NCBI RefSeq assembly: GCF_030463565.1
Contig: NC_134646.1
Coordinates: 69,581,710-69,645,709, forward strand
Length of the DNA: 64,000 nt
Reading direction: 5' to 3'
Source: Pelecanus crispus
Taxonomy: Eukaryota > Chordata > Aves > Pelecaniformes > Pelecanidae
How positions within the stretch are numbered: the stretch's first letter is position 1; each line of letters opens with the position of its first letter. The translations under genes and the position numbers were made by a program. This document shows, one piece after another, positions 34,251 through 45,954 of the stretch. Under the pieces are notes generated by a model. That model was given only the letters and a program-made list of their open reading frames with translations. It was not told where the DNA came from and ran no database searches.

Positions 34251-37200
34251 CTTTTCTAACACACTGTGAAAACCAACAGGCTTGTTTTGTTGGGAACCCA
34301 GTTGTTTGTCTGTGTATTCAGAAAGAGAGTTACAGTTCATTTTCTGTGATCTCTTTTGTGTTTCAGATGGAACAGATGGCTGAGCAAAATAAACATCTGT
34401 ACGTGAACTGTAAAGTGTTCACGTTACTCTGTGCCAATGTAAAGGGAGACCTGGACATCAATACTTATCCACAAACTATTTCTGGAGGAAGATTAGGAAA
34501 ATTGTAATTTAACACATAAATCATCAAGTAGAAATTTGCTGAGAACTAACGAAAAAAGAAGAAATCACTGGCTATTTCTGTGACATTGGTAATGTGCTTG
34601 GCCCCCTACTATACAAAACAGCCATAAGCATCTCTGTTCTCACAGGATTTCTTTTATAATCATTTTACTGTAAGCATTCCTGTAAGCTAAGACAAAGAGG
34701 AATCAAGGGCACTGTCTGTTTCTTGCTGATCATCTGTTGTTCTTGCCTCTACTTTCTTTGATGCATGAAAATTACAGTACAACTATCTGAAACATGCTAA
34801 TAATTGCATTAGCTGATATTTGTGTGGTCATGCCCCAGAATTTCTGTTGCGTCTATGACTTCTTTACTGAAATTAGACTCTCCAGCTTTACTTTGATTCT
34901 CTCTTCTCTGGTTTAGGGAACAATTCACATAGTATGCAGGTATTTCATTTAGTCAGTTTTCTGTGGCCCTTCTACTGTCACTACATTTTCAAAAGGGGTA
35001 ATTTCCATTTAATACTGAATAACATAGGCAAGGTTTTTAAGTGAAGATAATATCTTCTATTAGACCTACTGATGCCATGGCAGGGGTGCGGGTGAGATAC
35101 AGGCAAGTATTTGGATGCAGAGGGTCTACTATAATGTATTCAGTAGTTATTCCCCATTCTGCTATCCATTTCTTTGTGCTATGCCTGAGGTTTTGTATTG
35201 CTGTATCTGTTTTGTTTGACTAACACTTAACTGCATTGTAGAAGTTGTTACAAGTTGAGAAGAAGGATTTGACATCTGGGTGTGGAATAATTGATGCTTT
35301 CGACTCCTGGAAAATAGTTGGAGGCTATTTGCTCTTATACAGTGGTTGCTACTTGGATGATGGGGAGGAAGTTATTTCCTTGTTCTAAGCACACTGGCAG
35401 GAACAGAGAGGTTTTTTTCCCTTTTCTTTCTCTCTCTTTTTGTAGCAAATGTAACACGAGCTTCTAGTCTCTTATCCAAGAAAGATGACAATCTGCAAGC
35501 CTGGTCTCTACTTCTGTAACTGTTGTTTGACTCAACAGTTACAGATAAACACAATAATAAAAATTATTAGCAGTGAAAATAATGTGGGTTTTATAACCTC
35601 ACTTTTTATATTTTCAAGATAAAACCCTGTTGTGATAAATAGGGCAGCTGAAACTTCTCAGAACTTGTCTTAGATTGTAGTTTCTCGGATGAAATCCTGA
35701 TTTTACAAAAGTCAACAGCAGAGTGCCAGTTGACATTGATGGAGCTAGGAATTCAAGGGAACCTCAATTTCTGCATTGATGGAGCCTCAGTTTCTAATGC
35801 ACTTGACCAATTTTAGGCATAGATATATTTAAATGAGGAACCCAACAATGGAAAATTTTATATTCTTGTTTAATGCATGTATTCTGAGTTAAACAGCAGC
35901 ATAACGTGCTTATTTCTTTACAAGACTAAGTTTTCTAATGAGGTGGACTGAAGTCAGAAGTTATTTTCATTGCAGACCTAGTCCTACTTTTAGTGTCAAT
36001 TGAGTCTTGTTGAGGAGTTTTATTTCAATGGTAAGACCAAGATCCCAAGATTTTAGAAACTAGGAGACCCCAATATCAAATCTAAGGATCTCAAGAGTTT
36101 TATCTGCACAGAGTTCTATTGTTTTAAACAACTTACCTTTGTTCTATTGCAATACATTGAAATTCTAAAGTGGTGTTAACACTGTTGTAATAAATCAGTT
36201 TTGCCTTGAAGTAGTGAAGAATAAAGAACAAATTAGGGCATTAAAAAAACCTTAGATGTATTCATAATACCAGAGCAGCCAAACTTCTGTTCTTGAAATC
36301 TTTGATACTTTACTTATCTCCCATTTACCTTGGACTCACTTTCAGCTTTATCTAGTTCTTTTGCAACAGACAACAAACTCCATTTGATTCTCTCTTCTAA
36401 TTTAAGATTTCTGGACAAAATTGATATATAACTGCAGTATTCTTGGTGCTCTTATTATTTCTTTTTCCTTCATGTCTTTGAGAAAGCTGGGTGCTAAAGT
36501 ATCCTGTGGTAGATGACAGAAAAAAGGAGGGGTAAATGAATGAAAGTTGATTTTGGTGCACTAGGCATACCTAGTTTTCATTTTCAAAACTCTTTTTTTC
36601 TGTTTCTGATTAAAGCCACCCAGCCAAGCCTGTTTGTTTTAATTCTGTATTCAAAGGAGAAATTAAAAACATACAGGTCATTCTAAGCGGATGCTGTACA
36701 AAACTGAGGTCAGCTTTAGGAAGAATAAGAGGCATGAAATTCAGGACTTGGAAAGCAGTACACCATGCTAAGGCAGTCATTCAGGCACATAAATTACTTT
36801 TCTTTAAACCTTAACGAGCAAAGCTGGAATCTGTCTCGAATTTTTCCCAAGTCAGATTTTTTCTTCTTTAGCTGTTCTTGACTAAATTGCATTAAACAAT
36901 TGCATTGCTTGTTTGCCACACAGCTGCAATATTAGGAGGCACTTATGCTCCATAGTGTATAAGTAGCACAAGGAGGACTTCCTGTTTCATTTGAGGTTGT
37001 GTCTCCCCCTTTCTCAGCTGTCAAAAATAAGAAAAGAGTAAAGAATACAAAAAGTTTTAGCAAAGCAAGAGGGATAAAATGAAATGTACCGTTCTTGTGG
37101 GTGTGCTTCTCTGGGACAAATCAATATTCATCGTACTTTTACTTGAAATGGGAAACAAAAAATAGAAAAGAACACAAACCAGAAATTTAAATGGAAAATA

Positions 37201-40200
37201 TTGTGTTGTTTTGGCAAATATTATGTTAATTTTAGTTTTTCAGCTGGCTTTGCTTTTTAATAATACTTTCTGTTTCAGTCTTCTATATTTATTTTTTTAT
37301 CACATACTTTTCTCAATGTAGTTGATTGCATTTAGGGTAGATATAAATTATAAAAATGACAGGAGCTAGAATTTATGTAAAATAATCTGGAAATCACCTG
37401 GGAACAAAACAGTACTAGAAGCAGATATGCAAAAACCTATATTTTAAAGTTCATCAGGTTTTCTCCCTCTCACAAAAATAGAACAAAGAGTGGGATCAGG
37501 AGCCAAATTTGTCCTCAGTCTAAAAGTATTTAAGTCTGAGGGTTGCACGCCAGAGGACTCCCTCTTTCCTCAGCTACCTGAATGGATCACAGTGATATAA
37601 CTAGCTGTTAACCACAGGATCAGAATTTTTCTTAATCCAAACAAATCCAAGGCCATGGCAAATGTGAGAAGCACAAGTACCTTTTGTTGCATGTGAGAGT
37701 CATATGAGGAGAGCAGCTGCAGAAGCTGCAGTTTCAAGTGTACAAGAGTAGTGTGTTGTAATCTGTTTTAGAAGTGAGGAAGGAATGGATTACTGCAGTC
37801 TGAACTACAACTGAAAGGAGAGGTCTTGACCTTGCAAAGCAAGCATTGGAGGAAAAAAGTTCACTCATCTTCAGATATCTGTAGACAGCCATATGTCTGA
37901 CTACACTTCAGTCATGTGAATCTATTTAAACTAAATGCAGAAGTATCTCCTGATTTGAAATTGGAGGCAACTTTTTGGTTTCTTCATAATGTTTCCTGCA
38001 GGCAAAAATATTACTTACAAATTACATTAGCTGGGAAGCAGAAACTTAGCCCTCATTCAAGGTTTGATTGTGACACTATAACTAGGCACAGGTGCTTTAT
38101 TTTAAATCTGTGAAAACCACATCTACCAGTAAGCTGGTAGTAGTTCATTCTAAAATGCTTCTAGTGGATTTGCAGGCATAGTTTAACCAAAAGAGGTAGT
38201 GTCACTGCAGTTCACAGGATCCAGCCAGGAGTCCCTGAGGCAGAGAGTAAGGTGTTCTGAAGGTCTGAAAATTTCCAACAATTCCTGTTTTCCCCATACA
38301 AAATTAAAGACTATCTCAATGCTAAGAGAAGGCGGGAAGGTCTGTGAGCAAAGCCCTAATTATCTGGGAGATCTTGGTACCCTGTTTTTCTCTGAGGAAA
38401 TGTTGAACATTTAGATTTTGCCAGGTAAGAGGCACAGATGTCCATCTTGAAAGTCCCTGTTTGAAGCCAGGCAGAATCAACCCATCAAGCCTAGAGGTCT
38501 GGTTGGAGTGTGGCTGGAAAGGAGCTGCTAAAGAAAGGTTTGGGCTGCTAAAGGACTTCTCTTCAGGAGCTTTTCACATGGACTATTGCCGATGAGTTTG
38601 AGTGAAGAACCAATATTTGACTGTTATTAGGGCAAGTGTAAGAATTAGGGTTAGGAGAGAAAGTATGTAGTGCTGATTCTGGTCAGACTGGAAATGGGCT
38701 GATGAGGATCAGGCATAAAAAAGGGTACATGAACAGGGATTTTAATGTCTTTATTATAACTGGAGTGTACAAAGGAGCTTTTCTAATTTTGAGGTTCCTG
38801 TTTTTGCGATTGGTAAAATACTCTTTTGACTTGTGCAATACATAATAAATGGCAGAAGCTTGTATATTTTACAGTTAGAGCCTAAATCAATGCATAAGTA
38901 TGCATTAGTTGTATTTTTGTGTGCAGTATATTGCATTCAAATTTTTTATTGGATTACGAATATTTAACACTTTTTAAATGTATGAAACACTTTTGAATTG
39001 TTTCTGAGAGTTGGCTTCAGCACAGACTGTGTTGGATATAACTTGATATGGCCCTGGAAACACAGACAGAATCAGGGAAGGCAAAATAATTTTGGCAGTT
39101 CTGTTAGTTGTTAAATTGTTTTAAGCATTTCCTTCCCTTGATCTATTCACTCATTTCTGCCCAAATTTAATTCCCTCAGTTGTGCTTATATGCCTACTTA
39201 GAGACCTATTTGTTGAAACAAATATCTTTTTGGATTGATGTGGTTCTCAGTCTAGTCCTATAAAATGTTGAGGTGGTCATGGGAATTACAGTTAGGGCAG
39301 ACTTGCTTAGTAGAATTTTGCTGCTTAGAAATACGTTTGAAATTCTGGATTTAGGCAATGTATCATCCTTTTTCTTGGCTTTCAGTTCACAGTTCTGCAT
39401 GCCTATGCTCTGCTGCATCACTGCAGCTGCCAATACAGCTGGTTTGGGGTCATGTTGTGAACCACATCTTCTAGCGGCTTATCAGCAAAAAAATTCTGGG
39501 CAGCAATCCCTGCATTTAGCACTAGATCTAGCAGTGATAACACCACTAAAACCAAAGCATGAGGCTTTTTTACTGATGTCTCTCCTGCTCCTGTATCTCC
39601 AAGAAAATGTTTTTAAGAAAAGCTCCCTGATATAAAAGTAGAGTTCTGACTTTAGCTGGACAGTGATATTCTCTAGAAATCCATGAAATATTTTTATTTT
39701 TACCTTTGTCCCTAGGTACCATTAACAAATTGGAATTTACACCAAAAAGAAAAACTGATAAAAGAGCCTGAATCATGGCTAATGAAATGTATTCCTGAGC
39801 ATGACCTTTCTTTTCAACCAGCAAGCAATAAAGGCTTTATGCTTGCAAAGCCACATGTTGAACCAAAAGAGCAATAAAATAAGAGGCAATAGAGGACTTG
39901 TCAGTTTTGTCAATTTTAACAGGCCTACACTCCTCATCAACAAGTTCAATTTCAGTTGAGTGTATTTTTAGTACATTACGCTCAATTTTGTTGAACTTAG
40001 CATTAAGATCATTAGGCCAAAACACCTAGGAAAGTGTCTAAGGGTTGATGCAAGGAAATAATAGCTCTGTTTGCAAGGTTATGTTCTTGAATCTTAACAT
40101 TCCATTTCATTTGGGGAAAAAGTTGAATTTTTACGTGGAGATTAGGGCTTTCTTTTTAAACTATGTACATTTCATTTTATGAAACATCAAGAGAGTCTCT

Positions 40201-40400
40201 CTCACTCCCCACCCTAGTGCATGTACACCTGGTTTCTTTGGCAGTTCAGCATTTCAGATCACAACTCTGCAAAATAGCAGAGGCACTACAGAATTTTTTA
40301 TAACCTCTGGATATTTACAGTATTTGCACTGACACCATAGGAGTTGTACAGCAATAAGCTAAACATCTATTTAATACCAACAATGCCTATGCTGTTTTAT
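34251..40400. other. AT-rich non-coding stretch
   Basis: No gene, RNA or clear repeat family is recognised. An exon-like 30-bp interval (38396-38424) lies between TTTCTCTGAG and CCAG|GTAAGA. A 62-codon minus-strand frame at 39837-40025 has no recognised homology. Both are noted only. Confidence 0.4.
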
Positions 40401-40560
40401 AAAGCTATGATTAATGATTTTTCTGTTGTAATTAGAGCTAACAAGTGTGCGATCACCTCACTTCGGATGTAATCTGCAGTAATTAGCAAATACATAAATT
40501 ATGCTGTGAATAGATATTGACCTTTCTTTTACTATTTATAAAGAAAGGTGCCACGTGAAG
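40401..40560. promoter_or_regulatory. Homeodomain-site cluster, possible conserved element
   Basis: TAATTAG occurs twice (40429-40435 and 40480-40486), with a TTAATGA at 40411 and a CACGTG E-box at 40552-40557, in otherwise unique sequence. Developmental enhancers often look like this. In AT-rich DNA the homeodomain cores alone are weak evidence. Confidence 0.2.
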
Positions 40561-43288
40561 AAGGCTGCAAATCTTAATACAAGTTAAAATTAAGTTCAAT
40601 TTAAGGTATAAATAAGAGATGTTACAATATCCAGCTGATTATTTTAATGTCAAACATGTCCTACTGAACTTTCTGCAAGGTCACAGCCAGCCCACATTGG
40701 AGATGGGAACAAACCGAAGACCTGCCAATTTAAGGCAATGGTTTTCATTGTTTTTCTTTTTTGTGGACCCCTAACGGTTTTCTGGCAGTGATTCTCACTC
40801 TTAGAAATTTCACAAAGGTCAAATAATGGCTATATGTCACTTCCCATGGATCTCTTAGCAATACTACACAGGCTCAGGGCCAAGGTGAAAACTGCTTATC
40901 AAAGACCAGTCACACACATAACAGTTTTCTTGAGTTCAGGAATCTAGGCTGTTTCTCCATTTAAAAGTAACCACTGTGTTGCCGGTAGGTTGAATCAACA
41001 AAAACTTTTATTCCTCTTCAAACTTATCTACATTCTGTACAAACCAGGTCAAGGTAACTGGCTAGTCTCTTCAGTTATCTTGCTGGCAGTGAGGAAAAGA
41101 CTTAACGGGTGAAATATGGGACCTTTTCCTTTCTCTGATCTTGGTGCAGTGTGGCTTGTTTTGAGGACTTTTCCAGGGCTATTTGAGTGGGGTAATCAAT
41201 TGGTCTCTGTTGGAATTTTTTCCTCTTTCTTTGAGGGGACCTTGTACTAGTTTGCGGTACAAATAGAAGCACAAGCGAAGTCTGCTGGGATAGTTATGGG
41301 GCAAATTGCTTGTAGCAAGCAGAAGTTACACAGCCAGATTTATTTTTGGGTGTAACAAGCCACACATTTCTGACACTGCCAGTCACTGTGCTGGATATTT
41401 TTTTATCAATCAAAGCTGCAGCTGTCATCTTTTGGTAAGACAAAATTCTTAAACCTTTTCTGTCATCGGTCCCCGGTATTTCTTACCTCAGAAATTCAAA
41501 GAGCAAGTAGTTTTCTTTTGTATTTCTGAACACTTTTTCAAGTGCACCTGTCTTGAAAACTCCCAGGAACATGTATAGCTTTTCTGGCTCTATGGTTAAT
41601 GATCATTTTGCTGCTGGTTGTGGATGTCTCTCCTTTCACTCAAGTTCTTTTTCAGCTACTTTAGCCATCTGTGATTTTAACTGTTTTGTGCAAGCATCCT
41701 TGCACAAATCAGCATGGTTTCTCCAGTTTGGACATTTCAAGCCTGATTCTCTACTGTGTTGAGACTTGGAGTCACCTTCTCTGATGAGAAATGAATACAG
41801 AGTGAAGATAAGGGAGACTGATGCAGACTTCACTGTCCACTTGTTCCTATGATACTAAAAAAATTTTTCTTCCACTGTAAGTATAATCTGAGATATATTG
41901 CAGAAGAAATTGGTGGCTCTACTTCTGAACTGTACATTTGTCTTTTGATCTAGAGTGTGCATCTTCTGCTAATCTCTTCTACTATGGAGTTCGCCCAGAT
42001 TTTTGTTCCTTAAACTTTTTTCTGTTTTGACTAATCTCTTCCTCTGGGAATGCTCATAACTTTACTCCTGGGCATCTTTTTAACTTTTTATATTTCAAGT
42101 GCAGCACAGAGCATTTTACGAATGTGAAAAGCTGGAAAGGAGAAGTGATTCTCAGGAAGAAAGTGGCATCCCTTCCCCCTGAAGCAAAGACTGTTTCCAT
42201 AACATTGATCAGCGTCACTGTAGCTCACTGATCTTCCGTGTTACTGCCACTTGGGAAAAGACTACTATGTGGACAGTATGTTACAAAGTAAAGGTGACTT
42301 ACAGATTGGAGCTAGCTGCCTATTTGGGGAACGTATGCACCTGCATAGCTCTTGCCTAGTCATATAATATAGAATGCATGACCAATACTGGACAAGGCCT
42401 ATGAGAAGACTGTAGTCTTTTCTGCATTCCCCTGCCTCCACAAGTCATTGATCCAGGTAATTACCAGTTACCAAATAATTTTTATTCTAGAGTAGTATGT
42501 CCAGATAGAGAGCTGCTCTGATGTAGGTTAAGTGAAATAACTTATTCTGGCATAGCTATGTCAGTGAGTCTTACCTACACCAGCAAGAACTTGGACCAGA
42601 ATAAGCATGACACTGGAGCACTTGCACTCTGTTCTGGTAGTTATCATCTTCGGATGAGATGGAAAACTGAGGTTCTTACAACTAGGGAGTGTTCCCTGTC
42701 CTATGAACATTGTTTGTGTGTAGGAATGCTCTGCGGCAGAGCCTTTCCAGGTTTCACTGGGTAATTACATTCTACTTCTCCAAATGGTTTTCTTCCCTGT
42801 TTGCGAAAAGCATCCCTTCCTTTCTTTTTGAATTGCAGCTTATTGTTCTTTAAAGCATATGTAGCATTTCTACATAAATTTAAATCACTCCATAACTCAT
42901 GTCAGTATTCATTTGTTTTATGTCCTCCTGCCACACCCTAGACGTTTTGTGTTAGTGGTTTTGTCCACAGCCAACATTATTTTTTTGTAATGTAATCCAA
43001 CAGTTTTGTGAAAATCGGTCCTCTTTCAAGCGCTGTTCCTTTAGTACTTGGTCACTAGGTGTCACTACTGATCTAGGAGAAAAGCAAAGCTTTGTTTCCA
43101 TTTTTGTTTTAAATTTGCACAGAGCAGAAAATCGTTTGTATATAAGAACTTTTGTATTGCCCATAAAAACTCATACCTATGGACTCCATAGCATGGTCTG
43201 TAAGGAGTCATTGTGTTCCCCAACTTCAGCAAAAAGTCTGCTACGCAATCCACTTTTAACTACACAAGGGTTAGTAATTCCGCCCCTT
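40561..43288. other. Non-coding stretch
   Basis: No gene is recognised. A perfect CATAGCTATG palindrome near 42550 recalls old sauropsid MITEs, but no paired termini are visible. Confidence 0.4.
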
Positions 43289-43317
43289 CCCCCCCCCCCC
43301 CCCCCCCCCCCCCCCCC
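43289..43317. repeat. Uninterrupted run of 29 C
   Basis: Twenty-nine consecutive C follow CGCCCCTT. Long pure C/G homopolymers are rare in vertebrate DNA. The G-strand can form stacked G-quadruplexes and the C-strand an i-motif. Run length is also prone to sequencing error. Confidence 0.9.
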
Positions 43318-45930
43318 AGTATGTTAGCTGTTTTGCACACAGAATGATTTTAGCTGCTATGCAAATCCAGGACCATAACTGTGAAAGGGACAATATTTTA
43401 CTTTGAAAGGAATACAGAAAACTAGGTTGTAGCAGACTAAGAAGTCAGACTTTCTATGCAAAAATCAATTGTCAAAGTACACTTCCTGCTTGGAATTTCA
43501 TTTGGGGCTTCTGGATTCCTGTTCATCTGTTAGAATCAGTAGTTAGAAGGATTAATCAGCCTACACACGATATATGGTGATCTCAAGCAATGCCGGAAAA
43601 ATCAGACTCAGAACCTGATTAAGTATTGAATGGTCTGGCCTTTTACTATTGTTATGTAGGAGAACTAAATTTGAATCTGGACATAAATCTTGTTCACTTG
43701 TTCACTGATAGCTCTTGGTAAATGTGAGGCACCATTTTGGAATGTATGCTGCTATTCTAAGAAAATGAACTTTGGCCTTTTAGTGAAGGAAAACCTGCTT
43801 CCTTTGCTGCAGCGCTGTGTAAACATCTCCTACTCATGTCTATTCTCTGCTCTTGGGATTCAACAGAGCTTAAGAAAAATATTTTAATGGAGACTGATTT
43901 CTAACCCCTGCTGAACACCTCAAGAAATAAATGTCTAATGATTACATTCACGTTTCTTCTCTTCTCATTATTTAATGATCTGCAATCGACAGCAAAATGC
44001 CCCACTTGAAGGGGAAGGCCAGGGGGATGTTAAGTGATCCCTTCATGGTGGCAACTGTGTTTTGTCAGTCTCCCTTTTTTTTTTTTTTTGTTGAGAAAAG
44101 CTAAATTCTACGTGCCTGAGACACCTTGTGCTGATCACAGATGAAGGTGGCTGTGCAAGCTATCAGTGGTTTCATTTTCTCTGGGAGAAATGGGAGTGGC
44201 AAGTTTTTAAACAGAGGCAAGTGGTGGTTTAGCCCTGCCTGTTGCAGATGCTTTTGAATACAAAGATATTTTCATGGCACAGAGGAAAGAGCTCAGTTTT
44301 CAGCTTATTGTGTTGTACCTGCAATGTATGGCTATAGTGCTTTGGGAGTATTTTTGGCTAGTCAGGAAAATTATCCCCAAGCACTGCTGAAGCAGTATTC
44401 AAAAGAATGTTTTGTGTAAAGCCTTACCAGAAGAGGATCACTTTATTTGCCCTGCTACTTCATGAGCTATCTCAGAGCTGATGACTGCTAACAGACTCGT
44501 GATTATACTGTTAATAATACTGTTTCTGGGTAAAGGTTTTCCTGGCTTGTCACTGAATAGATCTGTGGGTGCCTGATAGGTACCTTTGCTTGTGCATGGA
44601 GTCCTTGCTGCTTTACTTTAGAGGGCATCACCCAACTTCCCTATTGTGACATGGAAGCTGGAAAGAATGATTTAGCGCTACACCTTTCCAAATGTTAATG
44701 TGTAGTTTCTTTCTAGAATCACAGGTTCATATCCCCAGAGGCTGACTCAGCCCCTTTGCTGGCCAAGGCACATAAGCTTAGAATTGAGGAAATCTTTGTG
44801 TTGGTCTTCTGAAAATAACCATAATATTGGAAGTCCTGTGCCCATACTAGGCAAACTAAAAATTCTCCATACTTCTCTGTCAAAGTAGCTCCTCTTCCTG
44901 CCTTTTTGTCGTCTTCTCCTAATAATGACCATTATTTACAAATGTAGTTTCCTCAGTGTGCATGTTGTTCCCAACAAGAAGTCTCGGGCAATGCCACAAC
45001 CACCAAGGTAAAATCTGCCCCTATGTACTAAAATATGCAAATACTGAGAACGGGAGAAATCAGACTGCTCTGCCAGAAAAGGGAGGGAGACAGAAGTATT
45101 TAAGAACAGTCACAAAATGATTTTGTGAACTACAGTCTGTGGAGCTTCAGCTGGATGACACATCAGTAGCTCCAAATCTATGTTCTTTTAAAGGTATTTG
45201 TTCCATTTTTTCCTCCTCTAGCTTTCGTATGTCTTATGTACATAGAAAACTCTGAATTCCCTCCCCAAGGAGCCAAGAATATATTTCCTTTAAATCTGCG
45301 ACAGCAACAGTACTGTTGTCCATGTGTTTAATAAGAGCAGAATTACAGTAATGTTCCTGTAACATGTGAGCAAATATGGTAAGTATTTCCACAATGGCTA
45401 CAGCTGGGATTTTGTAATGCTCACTGCTTTAACAAGTTTAAATAAAGCAAGGCAAGCCTGAACCTAAAAATCCCAATCTGATTTGCTAAACAAGTTCTGT
45501 CCTGACTCTTTGTGTATATCCTAAATCTTCCTCCAGCTGTTAGTCAAAACAAATGCATAATTAAGGAGAACTACCCCTTATTACTGTTTAATTTCCTGAT
45601 AAAGACATTAAATTAAATTAAAAGGAATTTCCCCAAAAGCCCCCATTCCAAACCCAATCTCTGCACTGACAAGCTATTAGATTTTTTTGCAAAACAGAAT
45701 AGCAAACAAACAAAAAAAGAATCTACTTTTGGGCTTTTAGATTTGTGCAGTTTAATTGTTGGTCTATTTCCCTGATAAGGTGAGACTAGTCCCATGTCAC
45801 TAGGGGAATGGTATCCTGCTGTGTTTTTCCATCCTCATTTACAATGATTATGTTATCAGGCTAGCCAGGCAAAAGGGTGGAGCAACTATAATTTCAAAGC
45901 AGGATTAGGTTGAAATAACGAGGTCACCAA
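43318..45930. other. Non-coding stretch with a T15 run
   Basis: No gene or clear transposon is recognised. A run of 15 T lies at 44075-44089. Confidence 0.45.
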
Positions 45931-45936
45931 GTTGTG

Positions 45937-45954
45937 GTTGTCATGGCAACGTCA
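45937..45954 (+). promoter_or_regulatory. RFX X-box overlapping a CRE half-site
   Basis: GTTGTCATGGCAAC (45937-45950) is an RFX palindrome with one mismatch to GTTGCCATGGCAAC. ACGTCA (45949-45954) overlaps its end. An AGGTCA nuclear-receptor half-site lies 11 bp upstream (45921-45926). RFX sites are used by ciliary-gene regulators, and X-box/CRE-type pairs by MHC class II promoters. No gene is visible beside it. Confidence 0.4.

Noticed and set aside
42540..42620. CATAGCTATG palindrome resembling a sauropsid MITE end
   Set aside because: No second terminus or target duplication could be located. The similarity is too short.
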